A stretch of 64,000 nt of DNA, taken from positions 62,001-126,000 of the forward strand of contig NZ_JAMXBE010000012.1 in the NCBI RefSeq assembly GCF_024704835.1, in the 5' to 3' direction. Shown here piece by piece: positions 27,412 through 36,579 of this stretch. This stretch comes from Parapedobacter tibetensis. Its GTDB lineage: Bacteria; Bacteroidota; Bacteroidia; Sphingobacteriales; Sphingobacteriaceae. Below the pieces are notes generated by a model, which saw only the letters and a list, made by a program, of their open reading frames with translations, was not told where the DNA came from and did no database searches. A program made the translations under genes and the position numbers. Each line of letters opens with the position of its first letter. Position 1 is the first letter of the stretch.

Positions 27412-29919
27412 TTATAGACTCATTACGTACTCCCTAACTCGGCCCGGGGAGCTTTCAGTCGCAGAAGGAAGAGCGGGCAGCACTTCAGATAATTCTAGCA
27501 CGCTGTCACTCTTATTAAGCATATTCATGAAGACCAATATTGATAACGGCGCAACGAAGTTTATGTAAAAAGGCTTATAACTATCATAAGACTGACCATC
27601 ATTCCGCTTTCGTGTGTGCGAGAATTTAACAAAGACTTCGCTGGGAATAGAATAATCGCGAATAAATGCATTCAATTTTAAACAAAAAACTTCAGGACGC
27701 TCTTCGAAGACGCCTATGTAAGATCGCAAATAATCCACCTTAATATGCCATTGCTTCCGTTTTAGAATTATTTTTCTGTCGAATATAATTCTGGGGCTCA
27801 TGTGAACATTACAACTAAACGCGGAGTTGATTAAAAAATCGCCAATTCTTTGCATTAAATAGCTGTACCCAAAAAGGTCTGTGCTGTTGAATAAATCCAA
27901 AAATTGTGTAAATTTTGATTTCCTATGTACTGCTTCCATAGAAAAATTCACCGGTTTAACGACTACTCCGTCTCCATTGATAATTCTTACCTTGTTATCG
28001 TCACAAACAGCTAAAAACAAGGAGTTTAGGGGAATATCTTCATTCGAATCAGTATCCGAAGAAGCGATATCTATAGTATAATTTGCTAAAATTGGAAAAG
28101 AATTTGAATTATGGATAGAAGCGTCCCTAACATCAGCAACCATTGAGTCTTTTTCGCAATTAATTACGTATTCGCGACATCTTTCTAAAACATTAGTAGG
28201 GCAAAACCCCAGATATCTAGACACATTAGATCCAAATCCGCCGGAAAAAGAATTAATAATAACGTCCTCAAATTTATTATTAATGAATTGCACAAATGCC
28301 CCAAACTTTATATTGTTATCAATTACGATTGATGATCGGTCTACAAAAGACGAAATATCTATTGGACGGTCACCATCTCCTTTTGCAAGTTCGGCAAGAA
28401 GCTTATCGAGTATAACATTGGCAGCATCAAAATCCACATTCTCGCTGTCGATTGCTTTTTTATTCTTCAGATAAATCTCAGTGTACGCCTCCAATAATGG
28501 CATTCTTTTAACTCCATTTTGCACCATGTACCGATAAAGAAAACTTATACTTCTTTCTTTCAAAGAAATACAGTTTAATGCAAAAAAAACCTCTCGTATC
28601 CTATCCTGCACCGCCTCAATGTGTATACTTTCCAGTTCAACATCAGATGTGGTGAAAACATTTTCGTAGAATAAATTTTTTGAAAGGACCAACTTATTTA
28701 AATAATCGCAAGTTCCGTCAAAATTCAGTGCTTTGCTAATTTGTCGGGAGCAATCATCCATATATTGCCTGCGCTTAGAAATATCATGCGTTGACTCCAA
28801 GGAAAGCACGGTAGACCTAAGAAGCACTAAAAAGCTACGCACTTTCAATACTTCTAAATCGAGGTTTAGCTTATTTCTGTCAATAAAGTCTATCAGACTA
28901 TTGACCCACTCCATGTTGTCTATTGCTACTGGGAATTGGAGGATCAGAATTCCCACGTCTATCAACGCGTTTAAAAATTCACCGATCGTTTCCTCTCCCT
29001 GAGGATATTTAATAGCTATTAAATCTTCCAAATCGCGATGATGAACCGATTGTTTAGCAAGCTCAATAATCGCTATAACGACAGCATTTTTTTTCGCTTT
29101 TTTGAAATACTCGTTATTCTTGACATTAACAAAAAAATGAAAGAATTCATCATCTTCTATTTCTTTGCAAATTGCTGAATTAGGTTTTACGATCAAATGT
29201 CGAACAAAATTCTTATTTCCAAGCAATATTTCTTTGACGCGAAAAAATATTAAATTAGAAATTTGAATTCTAGATTCTTGTTGATTAAAGTCGACTTTTT
29301 TGTATCGTTTTTCCTTCAACTCCAATACAAACACGCTATTTAAGCTGCTAAACGGGGTGGTTTTCGTAACGCTTCTTATAAAGTATTTTGTTATTGCAAT
29401 TAAAAGATTCTTGTTGCTTTTGTCTATTTTAGAGTCTTTAGGTAGTGTTTTTCTGATTTCTTCGTATAGAACATTAGAAGAAAATAAGATTCCGTTAGCC
29501 AAGAAATGTTGTCCCCAGCTCTCTCTAATTGTGTTAACACTTTTTCTTAACTGATTTTTAAAGCTTATTTCAAATTGCTCTTTCTTACTGGCTACTTGGA
29601 ATGAGCAAGAAATATACAAATCGATGGCCTTTTTTAGATCGTCATAGTCACTTACTATACCACTGTATTTTGCGAGATCGCGATTATTGAATACGTCTCT
29701 TTTCAAGGATAAAAGAATATTTCTAGCAGTATCGTTTGATTCTTTACCAATTAAATCGAAGAGAATATTAACAACGGTCTGTTTCAAAGCGTCAGCTTCC
29801 AAGTTAAGTGATGTAATGGAATTACACTCTTCATAGCCTTGTTTCATTGTTAAAAAATCCAATAAGTTGGTACTAGCACCTCCTTGTCGCCCGAAGATTA
29901 ATGGAAATGTAGTTCTCAT
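27412..29919 (-). CDS. Lantibiotic dehydratase, N-terminal (glutamylation) part of split LanB
   Basis: An 835-residue protein that looks like the Lant_dehydr_N domain: an N-terminal segment ending with the conserved block TKTTPFSSL (residues 185-193), equivalent to the R.TPFGLF motif of class I dehydratases, followed by a long helical/beta region without the C-terminal elimination domain. In LanB enzymes this part transfers glutamate from glutamyl-tRNA to Ser/Thr of the precursor. The missing elimination domain is encoded separately at 37978-38862, so the enzyme is split, as in the pinensin cluster of Chitinophaga. It is strongly A+T-rich compared with flanking genes. Cytosolic. Confidence 0.82.
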   Translation of the reverse strand: MRTTFPLIFGRQGGASTNLLDFLTMKQGYEECNSITSLNLEADALKQTVVNILFDLIGKESNDTARNILLSLKRDVFNNRDLAKYSGIVSDYDDLKKAIDLYISCSFQVASKKEQFEISFKNQLRKSVNTIRESWGQHFLANGILFSSNVLYEEIRKTLPKDSKIDKSNKNLLIAITKYFIRSVTKTTPFSSLNSVFVLELKEKRYKKVDFNQQESRIQISNLIFFRVKEILLGNKNFVRHLIVKPNSAICKEIEDDEFFHFFVNVKNNEYFKKAKKNAVVIAIIELAKQSVHHRDLEDLIAIKYPQGEETIGEFLNALIDVGILILQFPVAIDNMEWVNSLIDFIDRNKLNLDLEVLKVRSFLVLLRSTVLSLESTHDISKRRQYMDDCSRQISKALNFDGTCDYLNKLVLSKNLFYENVFTTSDVELESIHIEAVQDRIREVFFALNCISLKERSISFLYRYMVQNGVKRMPLLEAYTEIYLKNKKAIDSENVDFDAANVILDKLLAELAKGDGDRPIDISSFVDRSSIVIDNNIKFGAFVQFINNKFEDVIINSFSGGFGSNVSRYLGFCPTNVLERCREYVINCEKDSMVADVRDASIHNSNSFPILANYTIDIASSDTDSNEDIPLNSLFLAVCDDNKVRIINGDGVVVKPVNFSMEAVHRKSKFTQFLDLFNSTDLFGYSYLMQRIGDFLINSAFSCNVHMSPRIIFDRKIILKRKQWHIKVDYLRSYIGVFEERPEVFCLKLNAFIRDYSIPSEVFVKFSHTRKRNDGQSYDSYKPFYINFVAPLSILVFMNMLNKSDSVLELSEVLPALPSATESSPGRVREYVMSL

Positions 29920-29973
29920 GAAAACTCGATCCGGATTTGTAAAAATTAAATTTTCTATGGCAGTATCAGTAAT

Positions 29974-31149
29974 TTAACTCAAAGTATGTTTTATGACCTC
30001 TTCAATGTCAAATTCGAGCATCGTTTGGTGTATCTCTCTTTTTAAACTTAAAAGCATAGGAAGACTACACAACCTCCCATTTTTAAATTGGTCAACACAC
30101 TCTACAAATATTTCAAAATGATTTTCGTTGTCTTTTGGATGCGGGACGTGTTTTGATACTTGCTTCATTTGCAATACCATTGCTACATCTTCTCTATCAT
30201 AGCACAATGTTCCCAACGTTATTGCAGGCTTCTCATTCAGTATGGGATAGTGGTATATCCCGGAGCCGCACTGATGAATTATCAAATCCACGGAAGACGA
30301 AACAATATCTAGCGGCAAAAATTTATTTTGAAAAACCCTCGGCCTTTCATGGTCTTTTTTGACTATATAATCAACTGTGGTGATTACGCAGAATTCCTGT
30401 TCCACCAGATAATCAATATAGGCTTCCGCCGGGGTATTATCGATCAGACCCAATGTTAGGAACACTTTTCTTCTATCGCGATTAGCCTCAAAAAACTTTT
30501 CTAAATTTTTAATTAGCAAGTCTGAAGGATTGTCTTTTACGGTAAGCGGACCAGCAAAGAAGTATGAAGTATCATCAGACAAAGAATCCGGAAGTATTTC
30601 AATAGACCGTATTCCCGGGACAATTTTTGTCTTGGCGTTTAAGTATTGTTTTAAGAACTTTGATTCCGGAGTAGAATCGTTAAGCTGGGATTGGTCGTGA
30701 AAAAAATCAAGCAATCTGCTGGCTCTATTACCTTTATCGTCTTTCTCTGCAGAATGAATGTGATGTTCCCGCCTATATCGATTATCTATAGACCTGAAAA
30801 AACCAGTCCGTTGGACTGAAATTCTGGGAACGCCATTCTTTTCTGATATTAATGGGCTAGTAAAGCAGTTATCCTCAATTACAATGGAAGGTTTTATCAA
30901 ATCGAACGATTCTTGTTCGGCAGCAAAGATCTCCCGTCTCAGCTTTTCTAAGCTGTGGTGGGATCGGACCGAATAATCTAAGTTAACACAGTTTATGCCA
31001 CTAGCCTTAAGTAGCTCTTTATTCTGTTCTCCAACCAAAAAGAAGTTATTTACATAACTTAACCTTCTGAGATAACGCTGGTGGAAAACAAATAGAGGAA
31101 TTAAGTGAGAATGCCCTCCAACCAAACTGGGTATTGATAAAATATTCAT
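29974..31149 (-). CDS. Glycosyltransferase, GT1/MGT-like (GT-B fold)
   Basis: A 391-residue protein starting with a GT-B N-terminal strand (MNILSIPSLVGGHSHLIPL; the HxxP pattern is typical of macrolide/UDP-glycosyltransferases). The C-terminal donor site has HQCGSG at 292-297 and YDRED at 317-321, matching the HGG.GT...DQ signature with changes: Cys replaces Gly and Arg-Glu replaces Gln. It may thus use an unusual donor or be weakened. It overlaps the upstream DUF2927-like gene by four bases (ATGA), which implies translational coupling, and precedes the LanB gene by 54 bases. A role in decorating the peptide is inferred from position. Confidence 0.72.
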   Translation of the reverse strand: MNILSIPSLVGGHSHLIPLFVFHQRYLRRLSYVNNFFLVGEQNKELLKASGINCVNLDYSVRSHHSLEKLRREIFAAEQESFDLIKPSIVIEDNCFTSPLISEKNGVPRISVQRTGFFRSIDNRYRREHHIHSAEKDDKGNRASRLLDFFHDQSQLNDSTPESKFLKQYLNAKTKIVPGIRSIEILPDSLSDDTSYFFAGPLTVKDNPSDLLIKNLEKFFEANRDRRKVFLTLGLIDNTPAEAYIDYLVEQEFCVITTVDYIVKKDHERPRVFQNKFLPLDIVSSSVDLIIHQCGSGIYHYPILNEKPAITLGTLCYDREDVAMVLQMKQVSKHVPHPKDNENHFEIFVECVDQFKNGRLCSLPMLLSLKREIHQTMLEFDIEEVIKHTLS

Positions 31150-32513
31150 TTGGCCATGTCTAATTCAATTTCCTTAAAATCCGCTAATTTCAGGCCATCT
31201 ATAAATTCGTTGGAATAAACTAGCTTCAATAAGTTTGCATATCGAGGGGTAAATTCTATTTCATTTCCATTGGTCTTAAACAACTCGTTGGTACGGGATG
31301 GCTCATTGGGCATCTGAATTAAGCTGAAGTAGATCGCATCAATTATACTCCGCGGCCTTAATTCCTGAGCGCTTTCACTAGCGTTAAAAGAAAGCTGAAC
31401 CTTATTTTTGATAAGCTTTGGAAACATACAGGTTCTCCCCGCGATTATTTCGTTACTGCCTTTTACCGATGCTTTCTGGTTATCCGATTGACGGAAGTCA
31501 AAAACAATTCCGTGACTGGGTTCCATAGCGGGTGACGCAGCTAGTTTGAGGTTTATATTGGGAGATATCTTATTGAGGGCCAAAATGGCACGCGCTATGG
31601 TGAGTGAGTCCTCTTTTTGTATCGGTCCATACAAGTATAGGTTTGTTTCTTTTGGGTGTTTTAGGAAGACGCCATCGAAAAAACATTTTTCTACATCCTC
31701 ATACGACGTTTGCGGGTATTTTGCTAGCAAATTTTCAATCTTCTGATGTGTGTTAACCGCGTAGAGCTCATCAGCAAAATTCTTTTCAAATGACTCCCTC
31801 GTGTAGTTTGCAGGAATCACTGGTTCGTAGAGTAATGACAGCACATCAACGTCTAATGGTGTTAACGATTTAGCCGGATTGTAATTTTCAAAGAAAAGAC
31901 TGCTCGGATAGTTATAACTGTCGCCTATGATACCAAGCGATTGTATAATTTCCTCCAGCACGATCTTGTACCTGGTTGAGTAGGTCAGGTCCTTTTCCGT
32001 GTAATAAATGCCGACGTTAGCCTGCTCTATAATGCCATCATAAGCAGTTGATCTCACCATTCCAACATGCCAATCGGCATCATTATCGCTTATAAAAACG
32101 CTGTCTGGCTTAAAAAAGGCGTTAACCTCTTTTAGATCTCCAAAAAAAATCCTGATCAATGCGGAATCACCTGGAGCAGCCAAGGATAACCTGATAGGAA
32201 GTTTCAACTTATTTACATCCGAAATTGCTCTTTCTACATATCCAATCTCCTCTTCAGTTGGATGCCCTAAAATTGCAATCGTGGGGTTGGAACTCAGTTT
32301 TGTAATGACATTACTCATTCCGTTGTCATCCTCATGAAAAACAGTTTCATAAAAGTAATTCAATGTTTCGATACCGTATTTGTCTTTTAGATATTTCAAG
32401 TTTCTAGAACTGATTGTCGATTCATCCTTTGGAAGGCAGCTGGGGGATATAGCTAAGAAATGAATCCCTAGCATCCAATAAACGAATTGACTTTTTATTG
32501 ACGATAGCGCCAT
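31146..32513 (-). CDS. Exported protein with two DUF2927-like domains
   Basis: A 455-residue protein with an N-terminal hydrophobic segment (about 8-25) followed by Cys26, a possible but weak lipobox. Residues about 75-240 look like DUF2927: a ferredoxin-like strand set, then LEEIIQSLG (186-194), GDS, and LTPLDVDVLSLLYEP (217-231). Residues about 288-445 repeat the same plan (NLYLYGPIQKED, LALNKISPNINLKLAASP, ... RPRSIIDAIYFSL, LLKLVYS) but lack the EEIIQ and LTPLD signatures. The family has no assigned function. It sits directly after the precursor gene, separated by a hairpin, and could be an immunity or surface-associated factor; this is a guess from position. Confidence 0.65.
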   Translation of the reverse strand: MALSSIKSQFVYWMLGIHFLAISPSCLPKDESTISSRNLKYLKDKYGIETLNYFYETVFHEDDNGMSNVITKLSSNPTIAILGHPTEEEIGYVERAISDVNKLKLPIRLSLAAPGDSALIRIFFGDLKEVNAFFKPDSVFISDNDADWHVGMVRSTAYDGIIEQANVGIYYTEKDLTYSTRYKIVLEEIIQSLGIIGDSYNYPSSLFFENYNPAKSLTPLDVDVLSLLYEPVIPANYTRESFEKNFADELYAVNTHQKIENLLAKYPQTSYEDVEKCFFDGVFLKHPKETNLYLYGPIQKEDSLTIARAILALNKISPNINLKLAASPAMEPSHGIVFDFRQSDNQKASVKGSNEIIAGRTCMFPKLIKNKVQLSFNASESAQELRPRSIIDAIYFSLIQMPNEPSRTNELFKTNGNEIEFTPRYANLLKLVYSNEFIDGLKLADFKEIELDMAK

Positions 32514-32545
32514 AGTGTTATATTAAGCATGTGATAAGCAATGAT

Positions 32546-32583
32546 AAAAGTGGGTTCAATGAAGATTCAAAGAACCCACTTTT
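32546..32583 (-). terminator. Stem-loop downstream of the precursor peptide gene
   Basis: AAAAGTGGGTTC (32546-32557) and GAACCCACTTTT (32572-32583) form a perfect 12-bp stem with a 14-base loop; the minus-strand transcript ends the stem in a short T-run. It lies 107 bases after the precursor stop and 33 bases before the next start, the place where RiPP operons often have a leaky terminator favouring precursor expression. Confidence 0.75.
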
Positions 32584-32689
32584 AATAGTCTACAAAGTAA
32601 CATTTCTTCTTTTGGAATTCAGTACCTAATCATTTTCCTTAATCATGCCAAAAAAATTGAAAATGAGTACTTGAAATGTCACCTGTAGT

Positions 32690-32962
32690 TTAATTAGGGT
32701 AATAATCATACTCTTCTTTAACCACGGTACTATCGCCACCATCGGCTTTTTTAAATGTAGTAGTCGTTGTTTTTTTTGTTTTAACCTGTTTCGGTTTGCT
32801 AGCGGTAGCAGCAACAATAATTCCAATTGTGGTTATTACGGTTCCGACAAGTACATAAACCCCACAGGGAACAGTAGTACCACCTTTAATCTCCGTAAGC
32901 TCTTGCTCACATAGCTGAACAGCATAGCTGTCAACCATTAAATCTTCAATTGATAATTTCAT
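32690..32962 (-). CDS. RiPP precursor peptide with Gly-Gly leader
   Basis: A 90-residue peptide. The leader (1-28) begins MKLSIEDLMV and ends ELTEIKGG, the double-glycine cleavage signal of C39 exporters and close to Bacteroidetes GG-leader precursors. The 62-residue core starts TTVPCGVYVL, contains a hydrophobic Gly/Thr-rich helix (about 33-54), then a Lys/Thr-rich tail with TTTTT and a Tyr-rich end (DYYPN). It has about 15 Thr and only one Cys (Cys33), so at most one lanthionine ring could form. It lies 86 bases after the HlyD gene and before a terminator-like hairpin. The shape also fits a class II-like pore-forming bacteriocin. No homologue was recognised. Confidence 0.75.
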   Translation of the reverse strand: MKLSIEDLMVDSYAVQLCEQELTEIKGGTTVPCGVYVLVGTVITTIGIIVAATASKPKQVKTKKTTTTTFKKADGGDSTVVKEEYDYYPN

Positions 32963-33048
32963 AAAAAATAAAAATAAAAATGATATTAAACTCCTACTCT
33001 TTTATTGGTTTTTCGGATTCCACCATGGCTATGATTTTCTTTAATGCA

Positions 33049-34323
33049 TTATTTCTTATTAAATACGTATAAAATGTTTGAAAACACTCTTTCAAGTAAG
33101 TTTCGGTCATTTGTAATTATCTCTCCGATACCCCTCATATTATCCCTAATTACCATTCGGCTATTCGAAATATTTTCATTGTCAAGTTTAATCCTTCCTA
33201 CATAAAAATCCTCCCCTGCAATTGACGAAAACTCCGACAGGTTACCCTCAAGTAAACCGTACTCCTTGTAAGGATAATCATTAAGCTTTATTAGAACCCG
33301 CTGACCAAGCTTGACTTTACCTGCACCGGCAACGTTTATATTAGCTTTGACAGAATGAAAGGTACTGTGAGGCAATACAGTAAGCATTTTGCCAGAAAAA
33401 AAATTACCTTCCTCCAAATTTTGCAAGAAATGAACTTTGCCCTGTACCGGTGAAACGAACAAATAGCGTTTTTTCCAAGCTTCGATAGCGGAATGAATAC
33501 GTCCCAAGGATGTTTTAATTGATACGGTTTGAGTTAATAAACTTTGTCTTTCCTCATTCAACAAACTATTCCTTTTATTCTTAAGTGTACCTATTTCTGC
33601 TTCAATCCTAGTTAGCTGTATTTCATTTTGTTTCAGTTCCAATTGCTTGATGTAGTAACTCTGCCTACTGTTGTTATATTCACCCTTACTTAGGACTTTT
33701 CGTGAAAACAAAATAGAGTCAGCTTTAAACCTCTCCTCATTGATATCATCTTGGTTATTATTGATTTGAGTTAACGTAGAATACTGCCGTTTCAACTTTA
33801 TCCGGTCTTCAAGTTCTTCCTCTATATACTCGACTTGCACCTTGAAAAAGTTCAATTTTTGAATTTTGTAATATGATAATAATTGATCTGACAAAGAGCT
33901 CCATTCGTTTTCGATAGTTTCGCCTAACTGCATTTCCTTTCCGATATATTTCTCAAAAAATCCGACTAGTCCTTCTTCGTCGAGAGAAATAGTTTTCAGG
34001 TCTTTGTCCAACATCAACACATCCTGATAATTTGCACTATTCCTGAAAACTAAAAGACTTGTGCCGTCTTTTACCGTCGCATTATTTTTAACCAAAATTT
34101 TTTCAATTTCGTTACCTTCTGCGATTTGAAATGTAATACTCGGATTGTTGGTGGAAACTTCAATATCACATTTGATAATATCCGGATACCTAACAATGTA
34201 GGCGAAGAAAAACAATAGCAGAAATATACCCAGAAAAATTGTAATCCCCCAACGCATCCACCACTTAGGCTTCATCGTGTATACGTCGTTAAAAAACTCT
34301 TCCCGTAAATCAAAATTTTCCAT
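33049..34323 (-). CDS. HlyD-family secretion periplasmic adaptor
   Basis: A 424-residue protein from the ATG at 34323 (MENFDLREEF), 7 bases after the ABC transporter stop; a TTG eight codons upstream would overlap that gene. It has a short cytosolic N terminus, one membrane helix (about residues 26-48), a biotinyl-lipoyl-like half (VKDGTSLLVF), a long coiled-coil hairpin (about 145-255) and the second lipoyl half (RYLFVSPVQGKVHF). This is the standard membrane fusion protein of bacteriocin exporters. It pairs with the C39 ABC transporter to move the processed peptide across the periplasm. The outer membrane partner is not in the cluster. Confidence 0.88.
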   Translation of the reverse strand: MENFDLREEFFNDVYTMKPKWWMRWGITIFLGIFLLLFFFAYIVRYPDIIKCDIEVSTNNPSITFQIAEGNEIEKILVKNNATVKDGTSLLVFRNSANYQDVLMLDKDLKTISLDEEGLVGFFEKYIGKEMQLGETIENEWSSLSDQLLSYYKIQKLNFFKVQVEYIEEELEDRIKLKRQYSTLTQINNNQDDINEERFKADSILFSRKVLSKGEYNNSRQSYYIKQLELKQNEIQLTRIEAEIGTLKNKRNSLLNEERQSLLTQTVSIKTSLGRIHSAIEAWKKRYLFVSPVQGKVHFLQNLEEGNFFSGKMLTVLPHSTFHSVKANINVAGAGKVKLGQRVLIKLNDYPYKEYGLLEGNLSEFSSIAGEDFYVGRIKLDNENISNSRMVIRDNMRGIGEIITNDRNLLERVFSNILYVFNKK

Positions 34324-34330
34324 CCCTGTT

Positions 34331-36508
34331 TTAACTATCAAGTTCAATTTGATTGCTAACTAAATTGAAATAATGACCTCTAACTGCGACAAGCTCTGAG
34401 TGGGTTCCAACTTCAACAATCTCACCCTTATGTAAAACGACAATTTTATCGGCTCTTTTTACTGTACTAAGGCGATGGGCAATTATTACGCTTGTCTTTT
34501 CTTTTAGGATTCGTTCAAAATTATCGCTTATTTCTCTTTCGTTTTTTGCATCTAAGGAATTTGTTGCTTCATCAAAAAATAGAAAATCAGGATTCTTATA
34601 GAGCGCTCGAGCGATTAAAATTCGTTGCTTTTGCCCCCCACTAATACCGAATCCACCGTTTCCTATAGGAGTGTATAGCTTAAGAGAAGTCCCATTTATA
34701 TATTCCCTAAGATTTGAAAATTCAATAACGGATTTCAACCTCTCTTCATCAATGCTTTCTGAGTCTAACACAATATTCATCAGTATAGTGTCATTGAATA
34801 TTTTGCCGTCTTGAAGTACTGCCGCACTTTTTTGTCGCCAATTATATAGGTTTATCGAATTTAACGGTGTGTCGCCGACGAATATTTCACCTTCGTAGGT
34901 ATCGTAAAGTCGCAGCAGCAGTTTCATTAAAGTAGTTTTCCCGCTACCGCTCTGACCAACTATCGCCGTCATTTTGCCCTCTTCTATTTCGAGGTTTATT
35001 TGCTTCAACACGTTTGGTGTGCTCTCATGATATTTAAAAGACAGATTAACTAGTCGTATAGTTCTCTTCGATGGAAGAGAGGATTCAAAGCCGTCAAAAA
35101 TTTTTTCTTCCTTCTCCTCTTCTACAACTTCGTTTACTCTCTCTAAACTAATATTTGCATCCTGGTATGACTGAACCAATCCAATTATTTGTCCTACGGG
35201 GCCATTCATTTGACCAATAATGTACTGAGCGGATAGCATCATTCCTATAGTCATTTCACCTTCTACTACCGCTTTTGCTGCAACGAATGTGATCACAATG
35301 TTTTTAATTCTATCAATTAAAGTTGTTCCGAAATGCTGAGTTTGTGATAGATTCAATGATTTTACAGTTAAATTGGAAATCTCTGCTCTACTTTTTTCCC
35401 AATCCCACCTCTTTTTCTGATTTAAGTTGTTGATTTTTATTTCCGTGCTATTATCGACAATCTGGATAATTTCATTTTGATTTTCAGTGTTGGCATCGAA
35501 CAATCCAAGATCCAGCCTTCTTCTTGCCCCAAGAAATAAAAAGATCCAAATTAAATACAAAATCGTGCCGCCAAGAAACACCAGGAATAATTGAATTTTA
35601 TAAAAACATAATATCGCGGCATAAACAATGAAACTTAAAGTTGAAACAATAATTCCTAAGAAAGCATTCATAAGAAAAGCTTGAATACGGTTATGATCCC
35701 CGATTCGGTTCAATATATCGCTTGTCATCTTTCTTTCGAAGAAGTTAATGGGCAATCGTAATAACTTAGATAAAAAGTCTGACACCATGCTGATATTAAT
35801 TCTATCCGCAACAAACAATATAACTCTGCTCTGTATGTAGTGTGAAATTACTGAGCTTAGTGTTAACACCAGAGAGGCAACTAAAAGAATGTTAATAAAG
35901 TCGAAATCTTTTGTCTCTATTCCAATATCGACAATTGACTGTGTAATAAACGGGAACACAAGACTGACAGCCACTCCGGTTATCATTCCGATCAGGACTT
36001 GGAAAAGAAAGTTTTTGTATGGCAATACATACCCAGCATATCGGTAGATGTTTTTTCTAACTTTTACGTCTTTCTGTTGATATAATTTAGGGCTTGGCTC
36101 GATTACCAGAACGACTCCCTTTTCGTGGCGCCCTGTCCAACACTTTTCAAACTCAGCTTTAGTATATTTTACCAAGCCGATTTGAGGGTCTGACAGAAAG
36201 AATATGCTTTTACTAATTTTGTATATCACAACGAAGTGAGTATATCTCCAATGTATAATACAAGGCAACTGCACTTTTTCGGTGAGATCCTTTACTGATA
36301 ATTTTAGTGGCAAAGTCCGTAATCCAATTTCGTCTGCGACACGGCTAATATCCTTCAAAGAAACCCCTTCTCTGGCTATGTTACACTTTTCGCGCAAATA
36401 CTTCATGGAAAAATTTTTTCCGTAGTATTTACAAATAATCTTTAAAGATGCCGGACCACAATCCATCGCATCTAATTGTTTAAAGAAAGGAAATCTTCCC
36501 AGGCTCAT
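34331..36508 (-). CDS. Peptidase-domain (C39) bacteriocin ABC exporter
   Basis: A 725-residue protein combining three modules. The C39 peptidase occupies about 1-130 with Cys17 (AMDCGPASL), His91 (RYTHFVVIY) and Asp107 (LSDPQIG), all catalytic residues present. The membrane domain (about 160-440) has six helices. The ATPase carries Walker A GQSGSGKT (518-525), signature ISGGQ (622-626), Walker B FLFFDE (642-647) and the H-loop AHRLST. It should cut the precursor after the Gly-Gly leader and export the core. The length is typical for LctT/SunT-type transporters. It lies one step upstream of hlyD in the same operon. Confidence 0.94.
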   Translation of the reverse strand: MSLGRFPFFKQLDAMDCGPASLKIICKYYGKNFSMKYLREKCNIAREGVSLKDISRVADEIGLRTLPLKLSVKDLTEKVQLPCIIHWRYTHFVVIYKISKSIFFLSDPQIGLVKYTKAEFEKCWTGRHEKGVVLVIEPSPKLYQQKDVKVRKNIYRYAGYVLPYKNFLFQVLIGMITGVAVSLVFPFITQSIVDIGIETKDFDFINILLVASLVLTLSSVISHYIQSRVILFVADRINISMVSDFLSKLLRLPINFFERKMTSDILNRIGDHNRIQAFLMNAFLGIIVSTLSFIVYAAILCFYKIQLFLVFLGGTILYLIWIFLFLGARRRLDLGLFDANTENQNEIIQIVDNSTEIKINNLNQKKRWDWEKSRAEISNLTVKSLNLSQTQHFGTTLIDRIKNIVITFVAAKAVVEGEMTIGMMLSAQYIIGQMNGPVGQIIGLVQSYQDANISLERVNEVVEEEKEEKIFDGFESSLPSKRTIRLVNLSFKYHESTPNVLKQINLEIEEGKMTAIVGQSGSGKTTLMKLLLRLYDTYEGEIFVGDTPLNSINLYNWRQKSAAVLQDGKIFNDTILMNIVLDSESIDEERLKSVIEFSNLREYINGTSLKLYTPIGNGGFGISGGQKQRILIARALYKNPDFLFFDEATNSLDAKNEREISDNFERILKEKTSVIIAHRLSTVKRADKIVVLHKGEIVEVGTHSELVAVRGHYFNLVSNQIELDS

Positions 36509-36579
36509 AATTAATAGGTTTGAATCGACTCTGAAACCTAACTAAAAGGACGCGTTTACGTGTTTATCGCCTCTTACTT

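Noticed and set aside
32626-32826. 66-codon minus-strand frame overlapping the precursor gene
   Set aside because: It is an alternate frame of the precursor region with poly-Leu/Lys composition and no leader features.
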